From the NCBI GenBank assembly GCA_949297145.1, contig CASFQO010000007.1, forward strand, positions 1 through 56,598: 56,598 nucleotides of DNA, in the 5' to 3' direction. A model generated the notes under the pieces. That model had not been told where the DNA came from. It made no database searches and saw only the letters and a program-made list of their open reading frames with translations. Made by a program: the position numbers and the translations under genes. This document shows positions 14,691-26,381 of the stretch, in pieces. Numbering within the stretch: position 1 is the stretch's first letter; the number at the start of each line of letters is the position of its first letter. Source of the stretch: an uncultured Alphaproteobacteria bacterium (GTDB lineage: Bacteria; Pseudomonadota; Alphaproteobacteria; RF32; CAG-239).

Positions 14691-15137
14691 ATGACAGAAA
14701 ATACAACCGAAGAAAAACCAACTCTAGATCCTCACAACGTTTATGAACTCATGGAAAACGACGAAGGAGAAGTTATGGTGCTCATATTTGCCGGAGAGGG
14801 AAAACCTCAAAACCCGACATTTGCACTTTATGAAAAAGAAAAACTAATAGAAATCACACGCAGCAAAAATGATATTATTTTAATAGAGGGGTTACAACCG
14901 GAAGCTATAGAAAAACTAAAAAAGCTCAAAACGCTTTATGTTTGTGAGATGAAATATAATGAAAATCCGGAAGCTGAAAATGAAATTGTCAATGCATACG
15001 CAGCGACAGTAAAAAAAAAACCAAACAACATCCAAGAGCAAAACAACCAAGCGACGCAACCCCAAGAAGAAACTCTCGCCGAAAAAGCCCGCAAAGCAAG
15101 AGAAAATCTCCTAAACAAGAATAACTCCAATCAATAA
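14691..15137 (+). CDS. conserved-looking hypothetical protein, 148 residues
   Basis: No family recognised. Residues 1-95 form a mixed alpha/beta module (VYELMENDEGEVMVLIFAG ... IILIEGLQPEAIEKLKKL) and the rest is a Gln/Asn/Lys-rich, probably disordered tail ending in a short helix (AEKARKARENLL). The absence of a signal peptide suggests a cytoplasmic protein. Start ATG after AAAGGA; terminator right behind the stop. Confidence 0.7.
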   Translation: MTENTTEEKPTLDPHNVYELMENDEGEVMVLIFAGEGKPQNPTFALYEKEKLIEITRSKNDIILIEGLQPEAIEKLKKLKTLYVCEMKYNENPEAENEIVNAYAATVKKKPNNIQEQNNQATQPQEETLAEKARKARENLLNKNNSNQ

Positions 15138-15163
15138 AAGCTCCGTCAAGGAGCTTTTTTTAT
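15138..15163 (+). terminator. terminator of the 148-residue gene
   Basis: AAAAGCTCC-GTCAA-GGAGCTTTTTTT. Confidence 0.9.
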
Positions 15164-15317
15164 AAACAGTAGAGTATCCTATTCACTTAGCTATCAAATT
15201 TTTAAGCATCCCATCATTTTGTGCTCGTCTGTGAATTTTCTATTGTTTTTAATTTTAAATTTTGATAATCTACTCCCAGATTTTTGCAATAATTTATGTA
15301 AAAAAGGAAACTCAAAG

Positions 15318-16619
15318 ATGTTGGATATAAAATTTATTATAGAAAACCCAGAATTAGTAAAAGAAGGTTTAGCTAAAAAAGGCTATACCCAAGACCAAAT
15401 AGACATTGATGGATTGATTGCCTTACACAAAGACGTCAATAAATTAAAAACATCAACACAAGCTTTATCTGAAGAAAAAAACAAATTAAGTAATTCTATA
15501 AAATCCGCATCAGCAGAAGATCGTCCTGCAATTATTGCCAAGAGTAAAGAAATCGGTGAAGAGCTAAAGAAGGAACAGGATTTATTAGCCGAGGAACAAC
15601 AAAAATATGACAACATTATGTGGAGAATGCCGAACTTGCCGAGTCCTGAATCTCCGGTTGGCCCAGACGAAAGCGGTAATGTTGTGGTAAGACGCGTTGG
15701 CGAACCAACCAAATTTGATTTTACTCCTAAAGACCATGTAGAATTAATGGAACTAAACGATTGGTCAGAATTAGAGCGTATTACCAAAGTATCCGGCGCC
15801 AGAACATATGCTATCAAAAATGAATTATCACGCTTGGAATTGGCTATGCATATGATGGTTTTAGATAAATTAACAGAACACGGTTTTACAACCATAACAG
15901 TTCCATCTTTATCAAAACAAAAACCTTTATATGGCATGGGATACCTTCCATTTTCTCAAGATGAAGTATATTATATGCCGGCTGACGACTTATACTTATC
16001 AGGAACGGCAGAGCTCGTTTTGAACTCATTAAGAGCAGATGAAATCTTATCAGAAAATGACCTACCTATATTATATGCCGGATTTTCTCCGTGTTTCCGT
16101 CGTGAAGCCGGGGCTGCCGGAAAAGATACACGTGGTTTAATTCGTGTTCACCAATTCTTGAAAACAGAACAATTTGTCATCTGCAAAAATGATATTGCCG
16201 AAAGTGAGAAGTGGCACAAAACCCTATTAGCCATATCTGAAGAAGTCTTGCAAGATTTAGAGTTGCCTTACCAAGTATTAGAGATTTGTACCGGTGATAT
16301 GGGTGCTCCAAAATATCGTCAATACGACTTAGAAGCATGGACTCCTTCTCAAAATTGCTACAGAGAGACACACTCTTGCTCGAACATTACAGAATGGCAG
16401 GCTCGTCGCACGAACTTAAGATACAGAGATAACAAAGATGGTAAAGTTAAGTTTGTTCATACCTTAAACAATACCGGAATTGCAACCCCTCGTATTCTCG
16501 TTCCGTTCATAGAAAATCACCAACAAGCTGATTATACCGTACGTATTCCGGCCAAATTGCAACCTTATATGAATGGCAAAAAGTTTATTGGCAAAAACGC
16601 TAAAAACAAAGCTGCCTAA
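15318..16619 (+). CDS. serS: seryl-tRNA synthetase
   Basis: 433 residues from the ATG at 15318, where AAAAAGGAAA gives a ribosome binding site; the open frame begins 33 codons earlier without one. MLDIKFIIENPELVKEGLAK starts the typical N-terminal domain, and residues about 30-105 form the antiparallel coiled-coil arm that holds the long arm of tRNA-Ser. Class II motifs: FRREAGAAGKDTRGLIRVHQ (motif 2) and NGTGIATPR-like NNTGIATPRILVPFIEN (motif 3). It charges tRNA-Ser and tRNA-Sec. It heads an apparent operon with the HD hydrolase 18 bases downstream. Confidence 0.97.
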   Translation: MLDIKFIIENPELVKEGLAKKGYTQDQIDIDGLIALHKDVNKLKTSTQALSEEKNKLSNSIKSASAEDRPAIIAKSKEIGEELKKEQDLLAEEQQKYDNIMWRMPNLPSPESPVGPDESGNVVVRRVGEPTKFDFTPKDHVELMELNDWSELERITKVSGARTYAIKNELSRLELAMHMMVLDKLTEHGFTTITVPSLSKQKPLYGMGYLPFSQDEVYYMPADDLYLSGTAELVLNSLRADEILSENDLPILYAGFSPCFRREAGAAGKDTRGLIRVHQFLKTEQFVICKNDIAESEKWHKTLLAISEEVLQDLELPYQVLEICTGDMGAPKYRQYDLEAWTPSQNCYRETHSCSNITEWQARRTNLRYRDNKDGKVKFVHTLNNTGIATPRILVPFIENHQQADYTVRIPAKLQPYMNGKKFIGKNAKNKAA

Positions 16620-16637
16620 ATCACATAAAGGAGAGTT

Positions 16638-17270
16638 ATGAAAAGAATTGATAAAATCATCAATTTCATGCGCGCATTAGAAGAAGTTTGCGTCGTAAAA
16701 AGAGATTTACTCTTATATGAAGGTTCAACCGAAAACGATGCGATGCATATTTTCAAACTCTCCTTTTTAGTTATGCTCATCACCCCCTACTTAAAACAAA
16801 AAGTTGACTATACCAAAATGCTAGAAATGGCCTTGGTTCATGACATAGCAGAAGGTAAAGTCGGTGATTACACTGCTGCCAATCAAATAGCCAATCCCGC
16901 CATAAAAGAAGAAAAAAAGAACAAAGAAGCAGATGCTATTAAAGAGCTGAAAAAATTACTCCCCTATCCTCTTAACCAAAAAATTTATAGTCTTTATCAA
17001 GAATATGAACATAAAAAGACCATAGAAGCGAAAATTGTTTCAGCCTTAGATAAACTAGAGGCAAACCTACAAGCAAACCAATACAAAGACGGCGATGTTC
17101 GTTACTGGGGACTGTGCGAAAATGGCGGTGAATATTACAAAATGGCTTTGCAAAAGAAGCCCCTCATCAAAGAAATCGATGAACCGATTTTAAAAGATTT
17201 AGAAAATGCCATTATTGCATTATCAAAAGAAAATATGAAAAGGTGTGCAGTGCACCCACAAAAAGATTAA
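16638..17270 (+). CDS. HD-domain hydrolase, YfbR/HDDC2-like
   Basis: 210 residues. ENDAMHIFKLSFLV, ALVHDIAEGKVGDYT and the later SALDKLEANLQA give the metal ligands of the YfbR/HDDC2 branch of HD proteins, which dephosphorylate deoxynucleoside 5'-monophosphates. Start ATG after AGGAGAG. Probably in one transcript with serS upstream and the AMMECR1-like gene downstream. Family is fairly clear; the substrate is inferred. Confidence 0.8.
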   Translation: MKRIDKIINFMRALEEVCVVKRDLLLYEGSTENDAMHIFKLSFLVMLITPYLKQKVDYTKMLEMALVHDIAEGKVGDYTAANQIANPAIKEEKKNKEADAIKELKKLLPYPLNQKIYSLYQEYEHKKTIEAKIVSALDKLEANLQANQYKDGDVRYWGLCENGGEYYKMALQKKPLIKEIDEPILKDLENAIIALSKENMKRCAVHPQKD

Positions 17271-17286
17271 AGAAAGTTTATTTCCA

Positions 17287-18378
17287 ATGTTACTGTATGT
17301 AGACAAGAAGAAAGAACGTCAAAAGAAACTTAAACGGATTCTACTGATTATCTGCACAATCTGCATTGTGGCGATAAATTTCATCGATTTTCCGATTGAT
17401 TTAAATCACACAAAGGCGTCTCTACTTAACTACAGAGCTCCAACAACCACGCCCCAGTGGTATACTCAAACAAGCCCTATAACGATTTTATCTTCCTCAC
17501 AAAAAACAAATTATGCCCTTATAATTCCTCAAGAATTAACACGCGAAAATTTAGCTATAATCGCAAAAGCTTTTTCACAAATTCCCTCCACCGCCACACA
17601 AATTTATTTTACCCCAGAAATCACACAGCAAGATGAATTACTTAAATTAGCACAGATTTTTGTTCCATCGCTCAAACTCTCAACAACTTCCGCGCCAATC
17701 ATGGTTTCCTCAAATGAAGGTGAAATACTCGCTTTATTAAACACAAAAGAATATACAATACACTCCCTAAACTACAACACTGCTAAAGACATCTATTCAA
17801 AGCCGGAAGTGCAAACATTCTTAAATACGAATGCTCCCCTTCCACCTATGCCGCAAAACAAGCTGGAACAAGAAAAAGCTAATCTCATCCAGTTAGTCAA
17901 AGACAAAAAAGATATAATTCTAAGCACAATCCCCTCAACATCCTACGCAAAAATAGATTTTCCGATTTCTGCGCAATATATATTGCTAAAAAATACAAAT
18001 GTGTGCCTTTCAAGTTCCGATAAAAAATTCTGTACTCTTAATAACTCATCATCATTAAAAGGAAACATCAAAAGAACTCTCAAAAAATTTACGTCTTCAG
18101 ATAAGCTACAAACCTTATCACTTTTAACATCTTTAGAAGAAATAAAACCAAATAGCCCATTAGCACAAGATGAAGGGTTAATTTTCCGTTTTGGAATTAG
18201 AGAAAAAATTTTGCTCCCACAAGAGATAAAACAATATAACAACAGAAACTCTAATGAAGAACCAAACGTATTTCGCTACATCAAACAACAAGCAGGAATA
18301 AATCCAGACTACAACAATCCTGAGATGAAATTTTACAAATTTAAAACAGTGGAGATAAACATCAATGACAACATATAA
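17287..18378 (+). CDS. membrane-anchored AMMECR1-like protein
   Basis: 363 residues from ATG 17287; a GTG at 17245 would overlap the gene before it. A basic start and one hydrophobic segment (residues about 16-32) form a signal anchor, so the rest should face the periplasm. The C-terminal 120 residues match the pattern of AMMECR1 / AmmeMemoRadiSam protein A: SLKGNIKRTL (in place of LRGCIG), LTSLEEIKP, EGLIFRFGIREKILLPQEI and AGINPDYNNPEMKFYKF. The middle part (ALIIPQELTRENLAIIAKAF) could be a worn MEMO-like domain, but this is weak. Role unknown. Overlaps the M49-like gene by 14 bases. Confidence 0.6.
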   Translation: MLLYVDKKKERQKKLKRILLIICTICIVAINFIDFPIDLNHTKASLLNYRAPTTTPQWYTQTSPITILSSSQKTNYALIIPQELTRENLAIIAKAFSQIPSTATQIYFTPEITQQDELLKLAQIFVPSLKLSTTSAPIMVSSNEGEILALLNTKEYTIHSLNYNTAKDIYSKPEVQTFLNTNAPLPPMPQNKLEQEKANLIQLVKDKKDIILSTIPSTSYAKIDFPISAQYILLKNTNVCLSSSDKKFCTLNNSSSLKGNIKRTLKKFTSSDKLQTLSLLTSLEEIKPNSPLAQDEGLIFRFGIREKILLPQEIKQYNNRNSNEEPNVFRYIKQQAGINPDYNNPEMKFYKFKTVEININDNI

Positions 18379-20083
18379 TGGCTACGAACTAAACTATAGC
18401 ATAGATGAGCTCAAGCAAATGACCACCGAAGAAATGACAGACATCATTCTTCTATCTGAGCAATCCGAACAATATCAAGCGCTGGAAGAAGGCGATAAAA
18501 AAGCCCTCAAACATCTGGTAGCAGCCGCTAAAATCTTAAATGATGTAAGCTTATGGCAAGATAATCCTCATAATATGGCGCTAAAACATACGTTGGAACA
18601 AGCTGCACCTCATGATGAACAAGCAGCTCTTTCCTTAAAAATGTTTAACTCTCTAAATGGCGTTAGTGGCCTCAATGGAATAGATGAAAAGCCTATTACT
18701 ATATTCAAAGGTCTCACCACCCCAGCTGGAAAGAACTTCTATCCCGCCGATTTAAGCATTCCGGAATTTCACCTTATCCTTTTAAAAATGTTCGCTGAAG
18801 GCAAAGACCAAGAAATAGCAAAAATCTTATCAGCTCGCACCATGGTCGTCCGCGAACAAGATGAACTAAAAGCCATAGATTATACCGAATATTTCAAAAA
18901 GGAATTTTCGGCTATGGCAAACGAACTGGAAGTTGCCGCACACTATTGCACAAATGACTTATTCAAAGAGTATTTATCTTGGCAAGCTCAAGCTTTGCTG
19001 CAAAATAACGAAGATATGGATATGCTTGCAGATAAACACTGGGCAATGATGCAAGATACCCCACTTGAATTTACTCTAAGCCGCGAAAATTATGATGATG
19101 AGATGACCTCAACAGTTTTAGAAAACCCAGAATTAGCCCAGTTGATAAAAGAAAGAAACATCGAAGTTATTGCCAAAGATATGCTTGGAGCACGTGTAGG
19201 TATTGTTAATCGCCAAGGAACAGAGCTATTGCTAAAATTCAAAAACACAATGCCGACACTAAGCGGTCTAATGCCATATGCCGATAAATACACACAAACA
19301 ATCAGTGCAAATAAAGAATTAAAGCAAACGATGGTTGATGTAGATTTAGTGAGCCTAACCGGAGATTATGCTCAATGCCGTGGTGGAATAACCGTTGCAC
19401 AAAATCTACCTAATAATGACAAGCTAGCCATTAAAACCGGTGGCGGCAGACGCAATGTTTATCACCGTCAAGTTAGACTAAGCAACGATCCATCAAGAAC
19501 ACAAAAGATGTTAAATGCATTTTTACACCCAGATTTCCATCAATATTATAATCTGGCGGCAGATCATCTTTTCGTTATCGGACACGAAAATGGGCACTCC
19601 TTAGGTCCGAGCAGCGAATACCAAAATGCCCCTGGTATTTGTAAATCCATCATAGAAGAAAACAAAGCCGATACTGTTTCTATTTCTTTTATGCCGGAAT
19701 ATGTTAAACAAGGTATCATCACCGAAACAGAGTTAAAGGAAATCTACACCACATGGATATTCCGTTTATTGCTAAGAGCTAAACCGATTTTCCCAACAGA
19801 AACATACAAGATTGTAGATTTAATCGAGTTTAACACTCTGCTAAGACACAAAGCCATCTTTTTTGATGACAATAATTTGATTCACATTGATTTCGCAAAA
19901 GTAAGTCCGGCAATGTATGATTTATTAACCCAAGTCATCGAGATTCAGCTTTCAAAATCTCCTCAAAAAGCGCGTCAATACATTGAAGAAAATACCATGT
20001 GGAACGACCTGCATGAACACATTGCCGCAACACATAAAAAATTAGGCTTAAAGAAATACAAGAATATTGTAAATTTCTTCTAA
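18365..20083 (+). CDS. M49-like zinc metallopeptidase (dipeptidyl peptidase III family)
   Basis: 572 residues. HENGHS (His407, Glu408, His411) with EENKAD (Glu431/432) fits the HExxGH + E-E-x-(R/K)-A-D pattern of family M49, spaced about 20 residues apart as in bacterial DPP III-like enzymes. No signal peptide, so it is cytoplasmic; it would release dipeptides from the N-terminus of short peptides. ATG with GGAG, overlapping the AMMECR1-like gene, hence translational coupling. Somewhat shorter than eukaryotic DPP III (about 720). Confidence 0.75.
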   Translation: MTTYNGYELNYSIDELKQMTTEEMTDIILLSEQSEQYQALEEGDKKALKHLVAAAKILNDVSLWQDNPHNMALKHTLEQAAPHDEQAALSLKMFNSLNGVSGLNGIDEKPITIFKGLTTPAGKNFYPADLSIPEFHLILLKMFAEGKDQEIAKILSARTMVVREQDELKAIDYTEYFKKEFSAMANELEVAAHYCTNDLFKEYLSWQAQALLQNNEDMDMLADKHWAMMQDTPLEFTLSRENYDDEMTSTVLENPELAQLIKERNIEVIAKDMLGARVGIVNRQGTELLLKFKNTMPTLSGLMPYADKYTQTISANKELKQTMVDVDLVSLTGDYAQCRGGITVAQNLPNNDKLAIKTGGGRRNVYHRQVRLSNDPSRTQKMLNAFLHPDFHQYYNLAADHLFVIGHENGHSLGPSSEYQNAPGICKSIIEENKADTVSISFMPEYVKQGIITETELKEIYTTWIFRLLLRAKPIFPTETYKIVDLIEFNTLLRHKAIFFDDNNLIHIDFAKVSPAMYDLLTQVIEIQLSKSPQKARQYIEENTMWNDLHEHIAATHKKLGLKKYKNIVNFF

Positions 20084-20149
20084 AAAACTTGCGAAACAAT
20101 CTGAAACAAAGTATAGAAGAAATAAAGATGACAACAAGGAGATAAATAA

Positions 20150-20524
20150 ATGTTTGGAAAATTTGTTTACGGCCAATACTCGCTAGCAGTTGCTTTCTGG
20201 AAATTTTCCGTTTTAGGATTGCTTGCTTCAAGTTTTGTAACAAGATTACTTATGATTTTCTTAAAGCAATCTGTTGGTTATGAACCAAGATTTTTACAAA
20301 TTGTCTGGAACAATGTATCACTGTTAAGTATGAACCCAGCCACTTTCACTTGGCTTTGTTTCTACATTGCGGCATTTTTAGGCACATTGACTTATTGTAT
20401 TGTCTGCATCATTGGGATGTGGAACACCTACAAAGAATATGAAAAGAGCAAAGTTTTAGCGATTATATGCATGATGATTGTCTGGGCACTTGTCTATTTC
20501 GCAATCAAATATTCAATGTATTAA
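20150..20524 (+). CDS. small four-segment membrane protein
   Basis: 124 residues with three or four hydrophobic segments (SVLGLLASSFVTRLLMIFL; LCFYIAAFLGTLTYCIVCII; LAIICMMIVWALVYFAI). Family not recognised. ATG with AAGGAG; a perfect terminator follows. Could be the last gene of the serS operon, 66 bases after the peptidase. Confidence 0.7.
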   Translation: MFGKFVYGQYSLAVAFWKFSVLGLLASSFVTRLLMIFLKQSVGYEPRFLQIVWNNVSLLSMNPATFTWLCFYIAAFLGTLTYCIVCIIGMWNTYKEYEKSKVLAIICMMIVWALVYFAIKYSMY

Positions 20525-20541
20525 AATAAAGAAACACAAGC

Positions 20542-20575
20542 ATAAAGCCTCTCAATTGAGAGGCTTTATTTTTTA
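20542..20575 (+). terminator. terminator after the small membrane protein
   Basis: ATAAAGCCTCTCAA (20542-20555) and TTGAGAGGCTTTAT (20556-20569) form a perfect palindrome; TTTTTT follows. Confidence 0.9.
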
Positions 20576-20607
20576 TGCGAATACTTACAATAGAGTTCTT
20601 ACATAAA

Positions 20608-20639
20608 AAAATAAGCGGAGAAGCAAAGCATTTCCCCGC
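20608..20639 (-). terminator. terminator of gyrB
   Basis: GCGG-A-GA (20615-20621) against TC-C-CCGC (20633-20639) with a long loop; minus-strand TTATTTTTTT follows. Confidence 0.6.
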
Positions 20640-20661
20640 ATTAAGCGTTTTCAAAATTCTC

Positions 20662-23115
<2,454 letters not shown>

Positions 23116-23225
23116 TTATAATAAATTTCAAGCACAATTTAATATAGCACTTCCGCAATTTTAACCAAGTAATTTTTACAAAAAAGCCAAGGTTATCCCC
23201 TGTTTTTTGTATAATATCCAATACA

Positions 23226-23251
23226 AAAAAGGAGCATCAAAGCCCCTTTTC
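23226..23251 (-). terminator. terminator of the nrd operon
   Basis: AAAAGG-GC type stem (23226-23234 with 23242-23251) and T-run on the minus strand. Confidence 0.6.
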
Positions 23252-23271
23252 CTTTTCTGCAAAATCTAGAT

Positions 23272-23973
23272 TTATTTTCGCACATCAAAGATAGCAAAAT
23301 TTTCTTTAAAATGCTGCAAAAGCGCCTCATTTTCAACCAATGCCAGGCATTGGCTTTCCGTCGTATCCGTATCAGAAGGAACTTTCCGATATTTTTGCAG
23401 ATAATATTCCTTAACGCCCATATTTTTCAAAGAGTCGGCTATCTCATAAAGATCCTGAACTGTTAAAAACCGTGGGTCACATGTCGTCCGGCATTCAAAG
23501 GAAATACCGGAAGCAATAAGTTCATTTAAGCTTTCTAAAACCTTATCAACATCACCCCAACCACCGGTAACAGTCTTATATTTTTCTTTATCAAATGGCG
23601 CTTTAATATCAAACCCAACCCAATCGACATGCTTTAGCACTTCTCTAAATCTATCAGGACGATATCCCCCCGTATGCATACCAATTTGATATCCTAACGC
23701 TTTGACCTCATCAATCGCCTCAATCAAACCATCTTGCACCAACGGCTCACCACCGGAAAAAACAACCGCATCAAGGATTCCCTTTCTCTGTTTGAGAAAG
23801 TCAACAAACTTCTGCCAAACAATATTTGTTTCCGCATGTACATCTTGAAGATGCGTATTGTGGCAAAAAGGACAACGCCACGGACACCCCTGCATAAAGA
23901 CAACAGCAGCCATCCTATTAGGAAAATCGACGATACTGAATTTCTCAATACCGCCGATTTGAATAGGGTTCAT
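23272..23973 (-). CDS. nrdG: anaerobic ribonucleotide reductase activating protein (radical SAM)
   Basis: 233 residues from ATG 23973. Radical-SAM cluster motif CPWRCPFCHN (Cys32, Cys36, Cys39 counted from a GTG two codons earlier), with SGGEPL for SAM binding. It uses a 4Fe-4S cluster and S-adenosylmethionine to put a glycyl radical on NrdD. Here the target glycine is on the separate 77-residue protein encoded 25 bases upstream, so NrdG would have to act on that protein, alone or bound to NrdD. The longer form (about 230 residues versus 155 in E. coli) is common in nrdD-linked genes of anaerobes. Confidence 0.93.
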   Translation of the reverse strand: MNPIQIGGIEKFSIVDFPNRMAAVVFMQGCPWRCPFCHNTHLQDVHAETNIVWQKFVDFLKQRKGILDAVVFSGGEPLVQDGLIEAIDEVKALGYQIGMHTGGYRPDRFREVLKHVDWVGFDIKAPFDKEKYKTVTGGWGDVDKVLESLNELIASGISFECRTTCDPRFLTVQDLYEIADSLKNMGVKEYYLQKYRKVPSDTDTTESQCLALVENEALLQHFKENFAIFDVRK

Positions 23974-23997
23974 AAACACCCACCACTAAATAAAGGA

Positions 23998-24231
23998 TTA
24001 TTCAGCAGCCAAAGCCATTGTATTCTCAGCTCTGCAAACACATTCACGAGCTTCACAACCTTTAACAGCCTTTTCTTCGCAGAAACATAATCTGCTTTTA
24101 TATTCACCCTTCTTCCCAACGTTAAATTCTGTAGTTGGACGAATATACCCCATTACTCTGGTATAAACTTCACAACGTTGTCTTTCAGAATCATCCAATT
24201 TAACATCATCGATATTAATAATATTGCTCAT
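23998..24231 (-). CDS. separate glycyl-radical protein of NrdD
   Basis: 77 residues, ATG 24231 with AGGGAGA upstream. RCEVYTRVMGYIRPTTEFNV followed by GKKGEY is the C-terminal glycyl-radical loop of NrdD (radical Gly in RVMGYIRP), normally fused to the catalytic chain. Here the catalytic gene ends 28 bases earlier in another frame. This chain also carries a Cys-rich tail (CFCEE ... CEARECVC) that could hold metal. It resembles in principle the spare-part glycyl-radical protein YfiD (GrcA) of pyruvate formate-lyase. Role as a radical subunit is strongly inferred. Confidence 0.88.
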   Translation of the reverse strand: MSNIINIDDVKLDDSERQRCEVYTRVMGYIRPTTEFNVGKKGEYKSRLCFCEEKAVKGCEARECVCRAENTMALAAE

Positions 24232-24259
24232 GTCTCTCCCTTTCATATATTATACTATT

Positions 24260-26320
24260 CTACGCTACTTCTTGCTTTTTTGCAAGCATTTTCAACTTTT
24301 CTGCCTTTTTTTCTTGGTCGCAAATCGGGCAGAATTCATGTTCACCGGCAATATATCCATGTTTTGGACAAACCGAGAATGTCGGTGTAATCGTGATATA
24401 AGGCAAACGGTAATTAGCCAAAACCTTTTTAATAAAGTCACGACAAACCTTTGCCGAAGAGATACGTTGGTTCATATAAAGGTGAAGTACTGTACCCCCG
24501 GTATACTTAGATTGCAATCTTGCTTGCAAATCTAACGCCTCAAATGGGTCATCAGTATAACCTACCGGCAATTGAGAAGAGTTTGTGTAGAACGGTGCAT
24601 CAGGAGTCCCCGCCTGAATAATACCCATATAACGTTTTTTATCTTCTCTTGCAAATCTTGTTGTAGCACCTTCAGCCGGAGTCGCCTCAAGGTTATACAT
24701 ATGACCGGTCTCTTCTTGGAATTTTACTAATCTATCGCGGATAAAGTCTAAGAACTTTTCAGCAAAAGCCTGTCCCCAACTATCTGCAATATTGTGTTCA
24801 TCATTAGTAAAGTTTCTAATCATTTCATTCATACCATTAACACCAATGGTAGAGAAGTGATTACGAAGAGTCCCCAAATATCTCTTAGTAAATGGGAACA
24901 ACCCATTATCAATTAAACGTTGAATAACTTTTCTCTTAATTTCCAAAGAAGTTCTGGAAATATTCATCAATTCATCAACTCTTGCAAACAAGCCTGCTTC
25001 ATTTCCTTTGTATACATAGCCGAGTCTAGCGCAGTTAATGGTAACAACACCGACAGAACCAGTCTGTTCAGCAGAGCCAAACAATCCGTTTCCACGAGCC
25101 AACAATTCTCTCAAATCCAGTTGCAAACGGCAACACATAGAACGAATCTGTCCAGGCTTTAAAGATGAATTCAAGAAGTTTTGGAAATAAGGCAATCCAT
25201 ATTTTGCAGTCATCTCAAACAACAACTCGGTATTTTCATCTTCCCAAGGGAAATCCCATGTCATATTATAAGTTGGGATTGGGAAAGTGAAAGGACGACC
25301 TTTAACATCACCACCCATCATAACCGTGATGTAGGCTTTGTTAATCATAGCCATTTCATCTTTCAGATCGCCATAAGTATAATCCTGTTCAACACCGGCA
25401 ATAATCGGATGCTGGTCGCGCAAATCTTCCGGACAAACCCAGTCAAACGTAAAGTTTGTAAACGGAGTCTGTGAGCCCCAACGAGAAGGAACATTCAAGT
25501 TATAAATTAACTCTTGCATGCATTGCTCAACTTGTTCATAAGATAACTTATCGTTTCTGACATAAGGAGCCAAATAAGTATCAACTGATGAAAAAGCTTG
25601 AGCACCGGCCCATTCGTTTTGCAAAGTTCCCATAAAGTTGACCATCTGCCCAACTGCAGAAGAAAGATGCTTCGGGGCGCCAGCTTCTACTTTACCAGGT
25701 ACGCCGTTAAAACCTTCGCGCAATAAATTTTTCAAAGACCAACCAGCGCAATAAGCAGCCAACATACTCAAATCGTGAATATGAATATCACCGTTTCTAT
25801 GAGCTTCTCCAACTTCCGCCGGATAAACATGTGACAACCAATAATTTGCCGTAACTTTACCGGATACATTCAAAATCAAACCACCGTTAGAATACCCTTG
25901 GTTTGCATTTTCTTTAATTCTCCAGTCCAGATTCTCCAAATATTCGTTAATAGAACTTTCTACATCAATAACGGTCTTACCGTCCCCGCGCATTCTATTT
26001 CTTTTATCACGATATAAGATATAAGATTTTGCTGTCTTAAAGTAATTTGAAGAAATCAAAACTTGCTCAACAACATCTTGGATATCTTCAACAGATGGTA
26101 AAGACTCATCAAACTTATGAGACAAAATTTTCATTACCTGAGCTGTCAAAAGCCAAGCGTCATTGCTGTCAAACTCATTTGTAATTTCACCGGCTCTTAA
26201 AATTGCATTATAGATTTTATCACCGTCAAAATCAGCCAAAGTGCCATCTCTTTTTGTTATACTTTTAAACGGCATTTTATATTTTTTCGCCGTGGGCATT
26301 TGCAACTCGTTATTTGCCAT
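24260..26320 (-). CDS. nrdD: anaerobic ribonucleoside-triphosphate reductase, catalytic chain without the radical loop
   Basis: 686 residues from ATG 26320, where AAGGGA supports the start; the frame runs 43 codons further up without signal. ATP-cone at about 15-100 (ITKRDGTLADFDGDKIYNAI), then the NrdD barrel (QTPFTNFTFDW, SAEQTGSVGVVTINCARLGY). It ends just after the zinc site CPKHGY ... CPICDQE. The glycyl-radical loop that should follow is missing and is encoded by the next gene. It reduces ribonucleotides to deoxyribonucleotides without oxygen. Two NrdR-like boxes upstream suggest repression by NrdR. Confidence 0.95.
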   Translation of the reverse strand: MANNELQMPTAKKYKMPFKSITKRDGTLADFDGDKIYNAILRAGEITNEFDSNDAWLLTAQVMKILSHKFDESLPSVEDIQDVVEQVLISSNYFKTAKSYILYRDKRNRMRGDGKTVIDVESSINEYLENLDWRIKENANQGYSNGGLILNVSGKVTANYWLSHVYPAEVGEAHRNGDIHIHDLSMLAAYCAGWSLKNLLREGFNGVPGKVEAGAPKHLSSAVGQMVNFMGTLQNEWAGAQAFSSVDTYLAPYVRNDKLSYEQVEQCMQELIYNLNVPSRWGSQTPFTNFTFDWVCPEDLRDQHPIIAGVEQDYTYGDLKDEMAMINKAYITVMMGGDVKGRPFTFPIPTYNMTWDFPWEDENTELLFEMTAKYGLPYFQNFLNSSLKPGQIRSMCCRLQLDLRELLARGNGLFGSAEQTGSVGVVTINCARLGYVYKGNEAGLFARVDELMNISRTSLEIKRKVIQRLIDNGLFPFTKRYLGTLRNHFSTIGVNGMNEMIRNFTNDEHNIADSWGQAFAEKFLDFIRDRLVKFQEETGHMYNLEATPAEGATTRFAREDKKRYMGIIQAGTPDAPFYTNSSQLPVGYTDDPFEALDLQARLQSKYTGGTVLHLYMNQRISSAKVCRDFIKKVLANYRLPYITITPTFSVCPKHGYIAGEHEFCPICDQEKKAEKLKMLAKKQEVA

Positions 26321-26381
26321 TTTTTTATTATTCCCTTCTCTCTTAAATATAAAAAGTTCATTTTCCGACTTTATGAGTACC

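Noticed and set aside
15383-15937. A 184-codon minus-strand frame inside serS
   Set aside because: Shadow of the conserved serS sequence; no independent support.
23734-24090. A plus-strand frame of 118 codons across the nrdG region
   Set aside because: Runs antisense to the radical SAM gene and has no recognisable protein features.
24231-24262. Frameshift or stop readthrough joining NrdD to the radical protein
   Set aside because: The small frame has a stop codon just ahead of it, lies in a different frame, and has its own AGGGAGA ribosome binding site, so separate translation is more likely.
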